A program made the position numbers and the translations under genes. From Aurantimonas manganoxydans SI85-9A1 (GTDB taxonomy: Bacteria > Pseudomonadota > Alphaproteobacteria > Rhizobiales > Rhizobiaceae), in assembly GCF_000153465.1 (NCBI RefSeq), contig NZ_CH672387.1:1081180-1145179 (forward strand): a stretch of DNA of 64,000 nucleotides, written 5' to 3'. Positions 15,716 to 23,666 of the stretch are shown here, one piece after another. Below the pieces are notes generated by a model that was given only the letters and a program-made list of their open reading frames with translations, was not told the DNA's origin and did no database searches. Within the stretch, counting starts at the first letter, position 1. The number at the start of each line of letters is the position of its first letter.

Positions 15716-16846
15716 TCAGCCCGCCCGAGACGATTCAGAAGTGGCGGCCCCTGAGGACGTCGGAGCGCCAGCCAAGACAACAGCGACGCCCGTCGACGTC
15801 ACCTTCAGCTTGGTCGGCTTCGGCTTCGCGGTGGTGGGCGATTCCATCGTCACGATGAATTGGCCATCGGAGTCCTTGATGATCCGCTTGTAGTAATTCG
15901 CGGCCTGGCGATGCGGGGGCTGCTTGTCATCGTCCTCGGCGCTGCCCTTTGCGGGAATCGGCCAGCTCGGTGAAATGATGATCTCCTTCTGCCGAGCAAG
16001 CTCTTCGAAGAGCCACTTCACGTCCTCGACCGGCTCGGTGACATCGTCGCCCTTCTCGCTGGACAGTGCGAGATAAGAGCAGTGATGGAACAGCTTGAGG
16101 ACGTCCCATTCCAGGCGATCAGAGTTCCCGTACTTCCGTGACGTCCTGACGATCTCCGACAGGGTTTCGTGCTCGATGTCGGCACCGAGGAGGATGTGGC
16201 TGTCTTCCCCTCCATCCCGGAGAGTCATCTGCATGACGATTGCGTTCTGGTTCCGGTCTACGAGACCGTCGTCCTGGCGCCAGGCGAAAGGACTGTGAAC
16301 GAAAAACTCGGCTTGCTCGTCGCCATCGAGATCGAAGCCCGGCACCGTCTGGCCGGCATCGACGAAACAGTCCTCCCGGTCCTCGACCGTGAGTCCCCAC
16401 TCAGCGAGAAGACCGGCGAGTGCCTGAGGACGTGAGAAGACCTTGATGCCCCTACCATTCTTCAGGCGGTATCGCGCCTCCTTCCAGATGCTACGCGCAT
16501 CGTCCTGGAGCTTCTTCTCCGTCAGTGCAGCTGCCGGAACCCACAGCTCGTCCATCTTGACCCGGTCCGATGACTGTTTGGCGCTGGTATGCTCGAACCA
16601 GAAGAAGTCGCCGGCTCCGTCGACGTGATCCTCATCCAGATGGGTGAAAACGGCGACGCGGAAACTATCGCGATCCGCGTCCTCGAGTTCACCCTTGAGG
16701 GCTTCGGCCAGATCAATCCGCTTATCGTAGCGATCGTTCGGATCTCGCCGGTCGGCGTAGTCAACGACCATGAGGTCGTTGTTCGCAAAACGGGTCAGGT
16801 TCGTATCGGCGTTCCCGAGGGGATAGACGGTGAAGTAGGCTGGCAT
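15716..16846 (-). CDS. MBL-fold protein, first gene of the E1-E2-JAB operon
   Basis: A 376-residue MBL-fold protein. It has 'FTHLDEDHVDGAGDFFW' (about residues 67-83), 'LLGADIEHE' (about 225) and 'LKLFHHCSY' (about 250), the metal-site order of ComEC-like hydrolases, with inserts typical of defence-island members of the family. The last 50 residues are low-complexity (Pro/Lys then Ala/Ser-rich) and end 'SSRAG', a flexible Gly-terminated tail. It is the promoter-proximal gene, in the position a CD-NTase takes in CBASS, and it diverges from the XRE regulator. It may be the sensor or a conjugation target, but this is inference. Confidence 0.8.
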   Translation of the reverse strand: MPAYFTVYPLGNADTNLTRFANNDLMVVDYADRRDPNDRYDKRIDLAEALKGELEDADRDSFRVAVFTHLDEDHVDGAGDFFWFEHTSAKQSSDRVKMDELWVPAAALTEKKLQDDARSIWKEARYRLKNGRGIKVFSRPQALAGLLAEWGLTVEDREDCFVDAGQTVPGFDLDGDEQAEFFVHSPFAWRQDDGLVDRNQNAIVMQMTLRDGGEDSHILLGADIEHETLSEIVRTSRKYGNSDRLEWDVLKLFHHCSYLALSSEKGDDVTEPVEDVKWLFEELARQKEIIISPSWPIPAKGSAEDDDKQPPHRQAANYYKRIIKDSDGQFIVTMESPTTAKPKPTKLKVTSTGVAVVLAGAPTSSGAATSESSRAG

Positions 16847-16941
16847 CGATCTCTTCCCTGCATCTCGTCGTGACTGGTTTTCCGGTGCTCTTGAATGAGG
16901 TGCCCTCAGAACGATCAGAGTCGGTTAACCATAAAATAAAA

Positions 16942-17011
16942 TTCGGCGTACCGAACGTGATATGGGCTATCAACTATCGCTATGCAACCCCATAATTTCC
17001 GATATACCGAA
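16942..17011. promoter_or_regulatory. Divergent promoter region with two palindromic operator-like sites
   Basis: Between the MBL gene (minus) and the XRE gene (plus), TTCGGCGTACCGAA at 16,942-16,955 is a perfect 5-base-arm palindrome, and TTCCGATATACCGAA at 16,997-17,011 is a related imperfect copy, 55 bases apart. Both share TACCGAAC. The DNA here is AT-rich. The spacing and place suit binding of the neighbouring XRE repressor to control both directions. Confidence 0.55.
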
Positions 17012-17054
17012 CTTAATGCAATGGACGGTCAATGTCCGATTCTGGAGGTGTGCG

Positions 17055-17375
17055 ATGCCGGAAGCTCTGAACGAACGTGTTCGGCGGTTACGGAAGGCGA
17101 AGAAGATGACCTTGGAAGCGCTGGCGGAAGCGAGTGGGTCGAGCCGGAGCTATATCTGGGAAATCGAGAATCGCCCGGAGACGAAGCCATCGGCCGAGAA
17201 GCTGGCGCGGATAGCGGAAGCGCTGGACACGACTGTCGAGTTCCTGATGGCGGTGGACGAATCGTCGGTCTCGGAGGAAGATGCCACTGATCGTGCTTTC
17301 TTCAGGAAGTACCGGTCACTGGACAACGACGCGAAGTCCAAAATCAGGAAGATGATCGACCTCTGGGACGACTGA
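17055..17375 (+). CDS. XRE-family transcriptional regulator
   Basis: A 106-residue protein. I use the ATG at 17,055, which has GGAGG 9 bases upstream; the frame is open further up but without a start signal. Residues 5-65 are a Cro/CI-type helix-turn-helix ('KMTLEALAEASGSSRSYIWEIEN'-like, with 'KPSAEKLARIAEALDTT'). The short C-terminal tail is charged. With the ImmA/IrrE-type protease gene 9 bases downstream it forms a regulator/antirepressor pair like ImmR-ImmA, in which damage or infection leads to cleavage of the repressor. It likely represses the divergent defence-like operon and itself. Confidence 0.85.
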   Translation: MPEALNERVRRLRKAKKMTLEALAEASGSSRSYIWEIENRPETKPSAEKLARIAEALDTTVEFLMAVDESSVSEEDATDRAFFRKYRSLDNDAKSKIRKMIDLWDD

Positions 17376-17384
17376 CGAGATGCC

Positions 17385-18248
17385 ATGACGCCGGAACGAT
17401 GGGCTTTCGACCTGACCAAAGTTCTCAGGGCATTCAACGCTGACTGCTATCCTATAGACGTCGCGAAACTGGCTCGGGAATATTCGGCGCAACGGTTTCC
17501 GGGCGACGCAGTCACTGCCATCAGGGGCGGAGACATCGAAGGTTTCGAGGGGATGTTGAAGCCCGCGCCCCGGGGGCGATCGGGGTGGGGAATTTTCTAC
17601 AACGACACGACAACCGAGGGCAGGCAGCGCTTCACGATCGCCCATGAATTCGGACATTACCTCCTGCATCGCCTTGATTTCCCCGATGGGATCGAGTGCT
17701 CCACCGAAGACATGTTTGGCCAAGGTGCGGAGTACCGGGAAGTCGAGCGGCAAGCCAATGTGTTTGCCGCGACACTCCTTATGCCACTCGATCATTTTCG
17801 GGAGCGGATCGATGCGAACAGCCAGCCAGACTGGAACGATCTGGCGAAGGTCGCGCAGCTGTACGGGGTATCGCTGCTCGCATGTTGCCACCGGTGGATG
17901 GAATACACTTCTTCAAGGTCATGCCTGGTGACGTCTCGTGACGGCTACATTTTAACGTCCAGGTCCACCGACGCGGCATTCCGGTCAGGCCTCTACTTCA
18001 AAACGAAAAATGTCGTACCCGTGGCGGTCCCGTCCGGGACACTGACGGCTATGGACTTGGCGCCTGGGGTGAAGCATTCCGTGAGCCATCGGGCCGGCGT
18101 GTGGCTCTCTGAATCTTGCGTGGAGTGCACGGTCAGTGCCAGCGCATACGACACGACGTATACGCTGCTCCATTACCCACAACGGTCAAACGTTTCGCTC
18201 GCCGTCGATGCGGTAGAGGACATGGTCGATCGTTTCCGATCGTCCTAG
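17385..18248 (+). CDS. ImmA/IrrE-family metallopeptidase
   Basis: A 287-residue protein with the zinc motif 'IAHEFGHYLLH' (HEFGH at residues 87-91) and a downstream glutamate in 'ERQANVFAATLLMP', the standard ImmA/IrrE layout. The C-terminal half (about 150-287) is a further domain of unknown type with several cysteines. It lies 9 bases after the XRE gene. Proteins of this family cleave their partner XRE repressor on a cellular signal, so it is the probable switch that turns on the divergent operon. Confidence 0.88.
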   Translation: MTPERWAFDLTKVLRAFNADCYPIDVAKLAREYSAQRFPGDAVTAIRGGDIEGFEGMLKPAPRGRSGWGIFYNDTTTEGRQRFTIAHEFGHYLLHRLDFPDGIECSTEDMFGQGAEYREVERQANVFAATLLMPLDHFRERIDANSQPDWNDLAKVAQLYGVSLLACCHRWMEYTSSRSCLVTSRDGYILTSRSTDAAFRSGLYFKTKNVVPVAVPSGTLTAMDLAPGVKHSVSHRAGVWLSESCVECTVSASAYDTTYTLLHYPQRSNVSLAVDAVEDMVDRFRSS

Positions 18249-18310
18249 TCGCACGCTCTCAACCGGATCTCCAGCATGTCGGCTAATCGCACGCTACATA
18301 CCGTATGCAA

Positions 18311-19009
18311 TCACGCGAAGTTCTCACGCTTATACATTTCAAGATTGCCGCTATTTTGGTTTGACTGAAACCATTTCCCCGCATCGGCAACGTAGTTCCA
18401 GACATTCATCGTTTTGTAGTAATCTACGATTTCCGCGCTGAAGTCGTTTATCATGAGATGCGCGTATAAATTATGTGCGTTTAATTGCTCAATATACCTG
18501 TTACCGCGATTTTCTAATATATCAGCTATCATTATCCTCATTGCCAGCGGCTCATCCTTTTCAACTACAATTCCGTTGTAGATAAAAAACGATATCTTGG
18601 CGTTGGCGTACAGATTCCCCTGATCGCTAGCCACTTTGAATGACCGGAGACTCATCTCCAAATCGTATACCGGTGTTTGCTTATTCTGGAAAAGGTCTCC
18701 AAGCAGATAAGATGCTTCGCCGCTACCTCTTTCCGATGCCGTGAGGAGGCGGTCTAATCCTTTATGGAAAACGGATTCGTCAGCGGCTCCAGTGGCATAT
18801 TGATAGGTCTGAGCCTTCCCCGCCAGATAAAAGGCTTCTGGGTCCCCAGAGAACAGAGCGGCCTCGGCTGCCTTCAGGCACCGCTGAGCGCTCTTGAAGG
18901 GAGGCGGACAATCTACGTAAAGCCTAGCCAGTGCGATAGCGGCGCGATGATTCCCTGTGGTCACATACAGCCACCAAGCTCGGTAGATTCGCCATGCGTC
19001 TTTGAACAT
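18311..19009 (-). CDS. Sel1/TPR-like repeat protein of unknown role
   Basis: A 232-residue protein. I choose the ATG at 19,009 because GGGGTG lies about 9 bases upstream; an ATG at 19,024 is an alternative. Helical repeats with 'A-x(3)-L-x(2)-Y' and 'GEASYLLGDLFQ', 'GNLYANAKISFFIYNG' resemble Sel1-like repeats (about residues 25-170). There is no signal peptide and no enzyme motif. It is convergent with the ImmA/IrrE gene and more AT-rich than its neighbours, so probably separate cargo. Confidence 0.55.
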   Translation of the reverse strand: MFKDAWRIYRAWWLYVTTGNHRAAIALARLYVDCPPPFKSAQRCLKAAEAALFSGDPEAFYLAGKAQTYQYATGAADESVFHKGLDRLLTASERGSGEASYLLGDLFQNKQTPVYDLEMSLRSFKVASDQGNLYANAKISFFIYNGIVVEKDEPLAMRIMIADILENRGNRYIEQLNAHNLYAHLMINDFSAEIVDYYKTMNVWNYVADAGKWFQSNQNSGNLEMYKRENFA

Positions 19010-19175
19010 CGCTACGCACCCCATGATAAATGCGTGCGAAAGGTAACAAATTTTTTGATTCGCTCGATGTTGCGATCCGTTTCTTAGCCCAGGGATGGAT
19101 GCGGGCGGCGCAGAGTCCACTGAATGGGCTTATCTGGCTGACTTGGCGTCCGCTGCAGCCTTCGGCTAGGCCGGA

Positions 19176-19356
19176 TGCTCTGTCACGCTGGCGGCGATCG
19201 TCTGATTTCACGATGCCTACAGGATCGCTTAAGCTTTTCAGGTCGCAGTTCCTAAAAGCGATCAAATCCAATTTCTGAGACAGAAAGACGCGACCACGCT
19301 TCGAATTTCAACCGAAGGCGCCGGGTTCGTGTGCGCCGATGAGATCGCCCGGCGCT
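19176..19356 (+). pseudogene. Decayed tniQ fragments
   Basis: At 19,181-19,230, 42 of 50 bases match tniQ 8,961-9,010 without gaps. The frame reads 'CSVTLAAIV*FHDAYRIA' against 'CHVTFAALVGYHDAGRIA' in the intact gene, with an internal stop. At 19,338-19,356 'GATGAGATCGCCCGGCGCT' matches tniQ 8,938-8,956 at 18 of 19 bases ('DEIARRS' against 'EEIARRC'). In tniQ the second piece lies directly before the first; here it lies about 110 bases after it, so these are two copies or a rearranged one. Confidence 0.7.
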
Positions 19357-19448
19357 CTCTTTCGAGAACCCCAGGCACGTATCCCTGAACCGAAGCCCAC
19401 TCGCTCAGAGGTAGGGCCAGCTGACGGTCCCAAAAAAATGCACCCTGT

Positions 19449-19542
19449 TGTGTCGCGAGAACCGATCTATGTGTCGCAAGCCTCCGCAGAAGCCCGGTTC
19501 TCCTGCCCTTCTGGATCGGGTCGAATGCAAACTATGTGTCGC
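19449..19542 (+). repeat. Three TGTGTCGC direct repeats, TnsB-site-like spacing
   Basis: TGTGTCGC occurs at 19,449, 19,470 and 19,535; the last two share CTATGTGTCGC. Spacings are 21 and 65 bases, close to one and three units of the 20-22 base period of TnsB sites at Tn7-family ends. Directly beside tniQ scars, this may be a transposon end, in which case the element began at about 19,446 and ran rightwards. No matching opposite end was found. Confidence 0.35.
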
Positions 19543-19818
19543 GCTACACCACTTCTTTCTCAAGGAGTTGGTGCCTGTTTCAGGACTTCTGGGGGCCTTG
19601 TCCCACAGTCCTTTCCCACACAGCAAGTCCGAAGGCGGTCTCAAGCGTTGACGTCTCATGAGAGGCGAGGAATGCTGTGCGTACCGATTCTGCGGAGGCG
19701 GTCGTACTACGTGCCATTTCCTTCAATTGCGTCGCCTTCTGCTCTGCGTGCCAAGTTGCGCATTGTGAGCCGTGAGGCGTCTCTTCTCGCAACGCTGTCA
19801 TCTTGAGAAACTTACTTC

Positions 19819-20997
19819 ATGAAATTGATGACGGCGCGAAGGAAGGCTTGGCATCTGCACCGGGCTCGCTCTGAGTCGGCAAAGCGGAAAGACCCGACGA
19901 GGAAGCGGTCAAATCGCGGCGGGTGGATATACGGGTCGAACGGACGGCAGTCAGTGCTGCTGCCTTCGCCGATTATGGCTACGCCGGCACAATTTTGTAT
20001 CCGCGAAAATGCTGACGCCGTGGTCAGCTTTCTCAACTCGCTGCGGCGACGACTTTTGCGGATATCGCCCTCGGCGTTGCGAGCCTTACGTCGCCGAGTG
20101 AACCCATACGGTCAGTCGACGGGGGCCCCGCGGTGGATCAATAGGTTCATCGATTTTCGTCCAATGACAGAGGTTACACCAGCAGCCGCTCTGGTGCTTG
20201 CGGCGGAGTACGATAGGGCTCGACGCTTGGTGACGGAAGATGCTGATCGGCTGGGAACCCTCTTCCTCGTCGCGCTAGAGCAGTGGCGGCCGGAAGTCGT
20301 AGGCGTTTTGCGCGATAACGGGTTTTTTCACCTTCTCGGAATCGAGGCCGAGCCTGAATTTGATTCCAACGCAGATCGAATAATTCTTCCGTTCATCAGT
20401 GATACCACCGACGTCCAGCAGGAGAAGGTAGGTCTGCAGCTTCAGAAACTCATACGCATCGCTCAGGAGCGTGGGGTCGAAACATCGGACTCGATGTTCG
20501 ATTTCGCGGGGCCTATTGGTGAAGCGATGGAGAACGTCGTTCACGCTGCGTATACGGACAAGGTCCAGTTCCAGTACCCCCACGTCGGTCGATGGTGGAT
20601 GTCATCCTCGATCGATTTCGCCAAGCGGCAAATGCAGGCTGCGGTCTACGATCAAGGCGCAACGATTGCGGGCACTTTGAAAGACTGGCGCTTCTTTCCA
20701 ACTTTTTCATCGCACTTCTGGCGCGTTTTCGGCGTTGAGTTCGACGAAAGGAATCCCAGTTATGACTCCCAAGTGATCGCGCACGCAATCGAGCACTCCG
20801 CCTCGATGACCGGCCTCAGTCATCGCGGAAAAGGCCTCGGGATGATGAAAAGGTTCGTGGATGAAAGTGGCGACGGGAGATTGACTATTTTAAGCCGACG
20901 AGGCTTTTACGAATTTAGACCCAACGAGGACCCTAGAATTCGGCAACTTCCCGAAAGCGTCGGCGGTACGCTTGTCGAGTGGATAATTCGGTTCTGA
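19819..20997 (+). CDS. GHKL-type ATP-binding protein, partner of a STAS-like protein
   Basis: A 392-residue protein. The N-terminus (1-40) is strongly basic. A conserved central region (about 55-170, 'PAAALVLAAEYDRARRL') precedes a GHKL ATPase fold: an N-box in 'GPIGEAMENVVHAAY' (about 233-247) and a G-box in 'HRGKGLGMMKRF' (about 335-346). No histidine phosphoacceptor or membrane segment is visible, so it resembles anti-sigma-type kinases more than sensor kinases. It is followed 10 bases later by a STAS-like (DUF4325) gene and then a membrane protein. Such pairs occur on mobile islands and are suspected conflict or defence modules; the function here is not known. Confidence 0.75.
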   Translation: MKLMTARRKAWHLHRARSESAKRKDPTRKRSNRGGWIYGSNGRQSVLLPSPIMATPAQFCIRENADAVVSFLNSLRRRLLRISPSALRALRRRVNPYGQSTGAPRWINRFIDFRPMTEVTPAAALVLAAEYDRARRLVTEDADRLGTLFLVALEQWRPEVVGVLRDNGFFHLLGIEAEPEFDSNADRIILPFISDTTDVQQEKVGLQLQKLIRIAQERGVETSDSMFDFAGPIGEAMENVVHAAYTDKVQFQYPHVGRWWMSSSIDFAKRQMQAAVYDQGATIAGTLKDWRFFPTFSSHFWRVFGVEFDERNPSYDSQVIAHAIEHSASMTGLSHRGKGLGMMKRFVDESGDGRLTILSRRGFYEFRPNEDPRIRQLPESVGGTLVEWIIRF

Positions 20998-21007
20998 AGG
21001 TTCGGAA

Positions 21008-21394
21008 ATGACCGACAAATTTATGATCGATATCGGCAAGGACTTCTCTCCTTTCCCGGGCCCTCGGCACCGGAGACACGGCCGTTTCAGTGGCGAGGAG
21101 TTCCGCCAGGAATTCCTAGTTGAACGCTTGCGTTCGGCTCTGGCGGCGGGCGAGCCGCTTGTTGTCGTCTTGGACACGGTGGCCTTAGCCTACCTTAATA
21201 GCTTCCTTGAAGAGGCTTTTGGTGGGCTGGTTCGTGACGAAGGATTTTCGGCTGAGACAGTGCTCCGGACCATCGAATTCCGTGTAACGAAGCCCCGGTT
21301 CAATAAATATAAATTGATGGCGGAAAGAGCCATCAAGGAGGAGGGGCAGCGATCTCCGACAATGCAGCCTGCTCCGAGGCAGCTAGCTGTCTAG
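21008..21394 (+). CDS. STAS-like DUF4325 protein
   Basis: A 128-residue protein matching the DUF4325 pattern: 'FSGEEFRQEFL' (about 28-38), a beta strand 'PLVVVLDTVALAYLNSFLEEAFGGLVR' region (about 50-76; the usual 'SSFLdEafGgLv' core) and a basic C-terminal tail. STAS-like domains act as partner-switch proteins phosphorylated or bound by GHKL kinases, which fits the ATPase gene 10 bases upstream. The pair probably works as a switch. Confidence 0.8.
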   Translation: MTDKFMIDIGKDFSPFPGPRHRRHGRFSGEEFRQEFLVERLRSALAAGEPLVVVLDTVALAYLNSFLEEAFGGLVRDEGFSAETVLRTIEFRVTKPRFNKYKLMAERAIKEEGQRSPTMQPAPRQLAV

Positions 21395-21425
21395 CTATCT
21401 GCCTCTCTGCATCAAAGGGCTTCAA

Positions 21426-21932
21426 GTGCCGATGGGTTCAGGGATGAGCGCCCCGTGGTGGTTTGCACTTTTCGGTGGGCTCGCCGGTGCTATCCTGAAC
21501 CAAATCGTCAGTTGGCTTCTCACGCGAGCAAAACAGCGGTCCGACGAACGCGATCGCAACATAAACGAACTCATCTCGCAAATCCGGTCTGTCGCCAAAC
21601 TCTCCGCTGAAACGTGGGCGCTAGACGGCAACACCCTTCCGACTTGGCTCGGCGCAGATGCTGGTACGGGTGAACGGCAAAAAGTCCGCAACCGGATCAG
21701 GTCGAACGAAGCCGAAATTTACGGGATGCAGATTCAGATCGAACGGCGTCTCGAGACCATTGCAAAGCGTGGTGCCAAGGACGTTGCGCCTGATGAGCTC
21801 TGGGCTGAGCTACTGGAAAGCGTGACGGGTGGAGAGTTCAGCAATCCGGAGCGAGATGCCGATCCCAACCGGGTAAGGGATGTCCACGCTAATGCGGCGA
21901 TCCTCATCGGAGACATTGAAGCACGGCGGTAA
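21426..21932 (+). CDS. Membrane-anchored coiled-coil protein of the ATPase/STAS module
   Basis: A 168-residue protein with one N-terminal membrane helix ('WWFALFGGLAGAILNQIVSWLL', about residues 10-31) followed by a charged, helical cytoplasmic domain with heptad-like stretches ('RSDERDRNINELISQIRSVAK'). Starts at 21,426 and 21,444 are both possible. It lies 31 bases after the STAS-like gene on the same strand, probably in the same operon, and could be the membrane-targeting output. No family is recognised. Confidence 0.6.
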   Translation: MPMGSGMSAPWWFALFGGLAGAILNQIVSWLLTRAKQRSDERDRNINELISQIRSVAKLSAETWALDGNTLPTWLGADAGTGERQKVRNRIRSNEAEIYGMQIQIERRLETIAKRGAKDVAPDELWAELLESVTGGEFSNPERDADPNRVRDVHANAAILIGDIEARR

Positions 21933-22001
21933 TGACTTGCCCGTATCGGTGACGCAGGCGATTTCAGCAGGCCCTTGTTCGCGTCAGATTAGTGAGCGTC
22001 G

Positions 22002-23666
22002 TCACTTATCCCCCATGATCGTATCGAGAAGTAGCGTGTAGGGTAGGGCGGTATTCAGCGGCACGTCGGCCGTACCCCGCCGGAAGTCGCCGCGGCTCAT
22101 CAGGCTGTCAGCCGTCGCGAGGTTTCGCCCAGCACGCTGCCGATTGATCGCCCCGCCGAAGATGGCGTCGATCAGTTCGGCGCTGGCATCCCCTAGTCTC
22201 AGGTTCGCCGCCGATCGGACGACGCCCGGCCGCTTCGCCGGCCCGTCGATCTCCTTCTGCGCGGCCTGGAGCGAGGCAGTCTTCGATCCGGTAAGTGCCC
22301 GATTTTCCGTGTCCGCCATCGCCCGCTCGTTCTCCAGGATCCTATAGAGCCGATCGGTGCGCTCGGCGCCAAACAGCGTCGTCAGCCGCTGGCGGTTCCA
22401 ATCGCTGTTGCCCTTCAGCAGGCTGTTCAGCGCCGCACGGTCGTTCAGGTTCGTCCCTACGATGCGGTCGATCTCGGCCCGGGCTCCCTGGCGCAGACGG
22501 AAGGCAACTCCGGACGGCCCGATGATCTCGCCGGACGGGACCGCGCCGGCCGCTGCCTCGTCGGCCAATTCGGCCGGCCGTGGATCGTTGCGGCCGCTGC
22601 CGAGCACGGTCTGTCCACGGTCGACCGCATCGCCTTGCCTCGCCAGTTCCGAATAGCGGGCGTCGACCTGCTTGATGCCGGGCGCCGCGTCGGCCAGCAG
22701 TCCGTCCACCTGCGCCCGAACGTCGCCGAGCACTCGCCTCACATTGCTGTCGGCCTCGTCCTTGAGCATTCCGTCGATCGCCCGGCGGACCTGGAACAGC
22801 GTTGCAGGCGAGGGATCAAGGTCGCCCGTCCCGGTGGCATTCAACATGCCCCGCACGCTCTGGAGCGCCGTCTGGGCCTTGCCGCGGAGGTTCGGCACCA
22901 TCGCGTCGATGCCGCCGGCCAGCGCCGACGTATCGACCGCCTGGGCACCGGCGAGGGCATCTTCGTAAGCGGGGCCGAGCGCCCGCTGATCGTCGCGAAT
23001 GCTGCGCTGGACGTAGGACGGGATCGGCGCGGCGCCGAGCGTCTCGTCAAGCGCGCCCGTCAGCCGGTCGGGCGCGGCAAGCTGGCGCTCGCGGAGCCGA
23101 TCGGTAATGACGCGTTGGCCCTTGCCGGGCGCCGTGGCGATCGCGGCCGTCTTGTCGCGCAGATTGGCGCCGAGATCGGCGACCACGCCGTCAGGGCCAA
23201 GTTCCCGGATGCGCCGGCCGGCGTCGGCGGCCGGGATGCCATCGTCGCGAAGACCACGCACCACAGCCTTCGGCACGGCGCGACCGGCCTCATCGATCAG
23301 CTTTCGAGTGGGCGTGGTCAGGGCGCCACCGGTGGCGATGCCAGCGAGATTCAGCGTCCGCGACATCCCTTCATCCGACAGGGGATCGACGTTGCCCTGG
23401 TAGACATCGCCCGGCAGCATGATCGCGTCCACGATGTCGAGCGCGACTTGCGGCGCGGCCCATTCGACGCCGCCCGTCTGGGTGTTCTTCGCGAGCGGCA
23501 GAAGAGTGCTGCGGCGCAGGTGGTGACCCTCGGCGGCCTGTGGCGTTGCCGTGGGCGGCGTCTGGAGTTGGAAGCCGGCCGGCAGACGCGGGGTCTTGTC
23601 CGGTGCTGTCTTGGCTGCCCGGCGTTCAATCTCAAATCCTTGGGGGAGTGCTGGCGTATTACTCAC
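22002..23666 (-). CDS. Phage ejection/internal virion-like protein
   Basis: A 554-residue protein from a GTG at 23,666 that overlaps the upstream stop as GTGA. The N-terminus has repeated 'LPxGFxL' peptides ('LPQGFEIE', 'LPAGFQLQ') seen in phage DNA-ejection proteins. The rest is Ala/Arg/Asp-rich and helical with coiled-coil character ('RRAIDGMLKDEADSNVRRVLGDVRAQVDGLL'-type region near 310). It has no enzyme motif. It is the last gene of a minus-strand run of four, which in podovirus-like phages would build the internal core injected with the DNA. The identification is by composition and order, not by a catalytic signature. Confidence 0.5.
   Translation of the reverse strand: MSNTPALPQGFEIERRAAKTAPDKTPRLPAGFQLQTPPTATPQAAEGHHLRRSTLLPLAKNTQTGGVEWAAPQVALDIVDAIMLPGDVYQGNVDPLSDEGMSRTLNLAGIATGGALTTPTRKLIDEAGRAVPKAVVRGLRDDGIPAADAGRRIRELGPDGVVADLGANLRDKTAAIATAPGKGQRVITDRLRERQLAAPDRLTGALDETLGAAPIPSYVQRSIRDDQRALGPAYEDALAGAQAVDTSALAGGIDAMVPNLRGKAQTALQSVRGMLNATGTGDLDPSPATLFQVRRAIDGMLKDEADSNVRRVLGDVRAQVDGLLADAAPGIKQVDARYSELARQGDAVDRGQTVLGSGRNDPRPAELADEAAAGAVPSGEIIGPSGVAFRLRQGARAEIDRIVGTNLNDRAALNSLLKGNSDWNRQRLTTLFGAERTDRLYRILENERAMADTENRALTGSKTASLQAAQKEIDGPAKRPGVVRSAANLRLGDASAELIDAIFGGAINRQRAGRNLATADSLMSRGDFRRGTADVPLNTALPYTLLLDTIMGDK

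Larger units (their letters stand above)
19010..19818. other. 809-base gene-free stretch with transposon scars
   Basis: No credible gene. It contains two decayed tniQ fragments (19,176-19,356) and three TGTGTCGC repeats (19,449-19,542). A 155-codon frame at 19,339-19,806 starts inside the tniQ scar and has no protein-like composition. This looks like an old junction where Tn7-like DNA was inserted and lost. Confidence 0.5.

Noticed and set aside
19339-19806. 155-codon plus-strand ORF
   Set aside because: It starts inside a tniQ scar, lacks a start signal, and has Ser/Arg/Pro-rich composition typical of chance frames.
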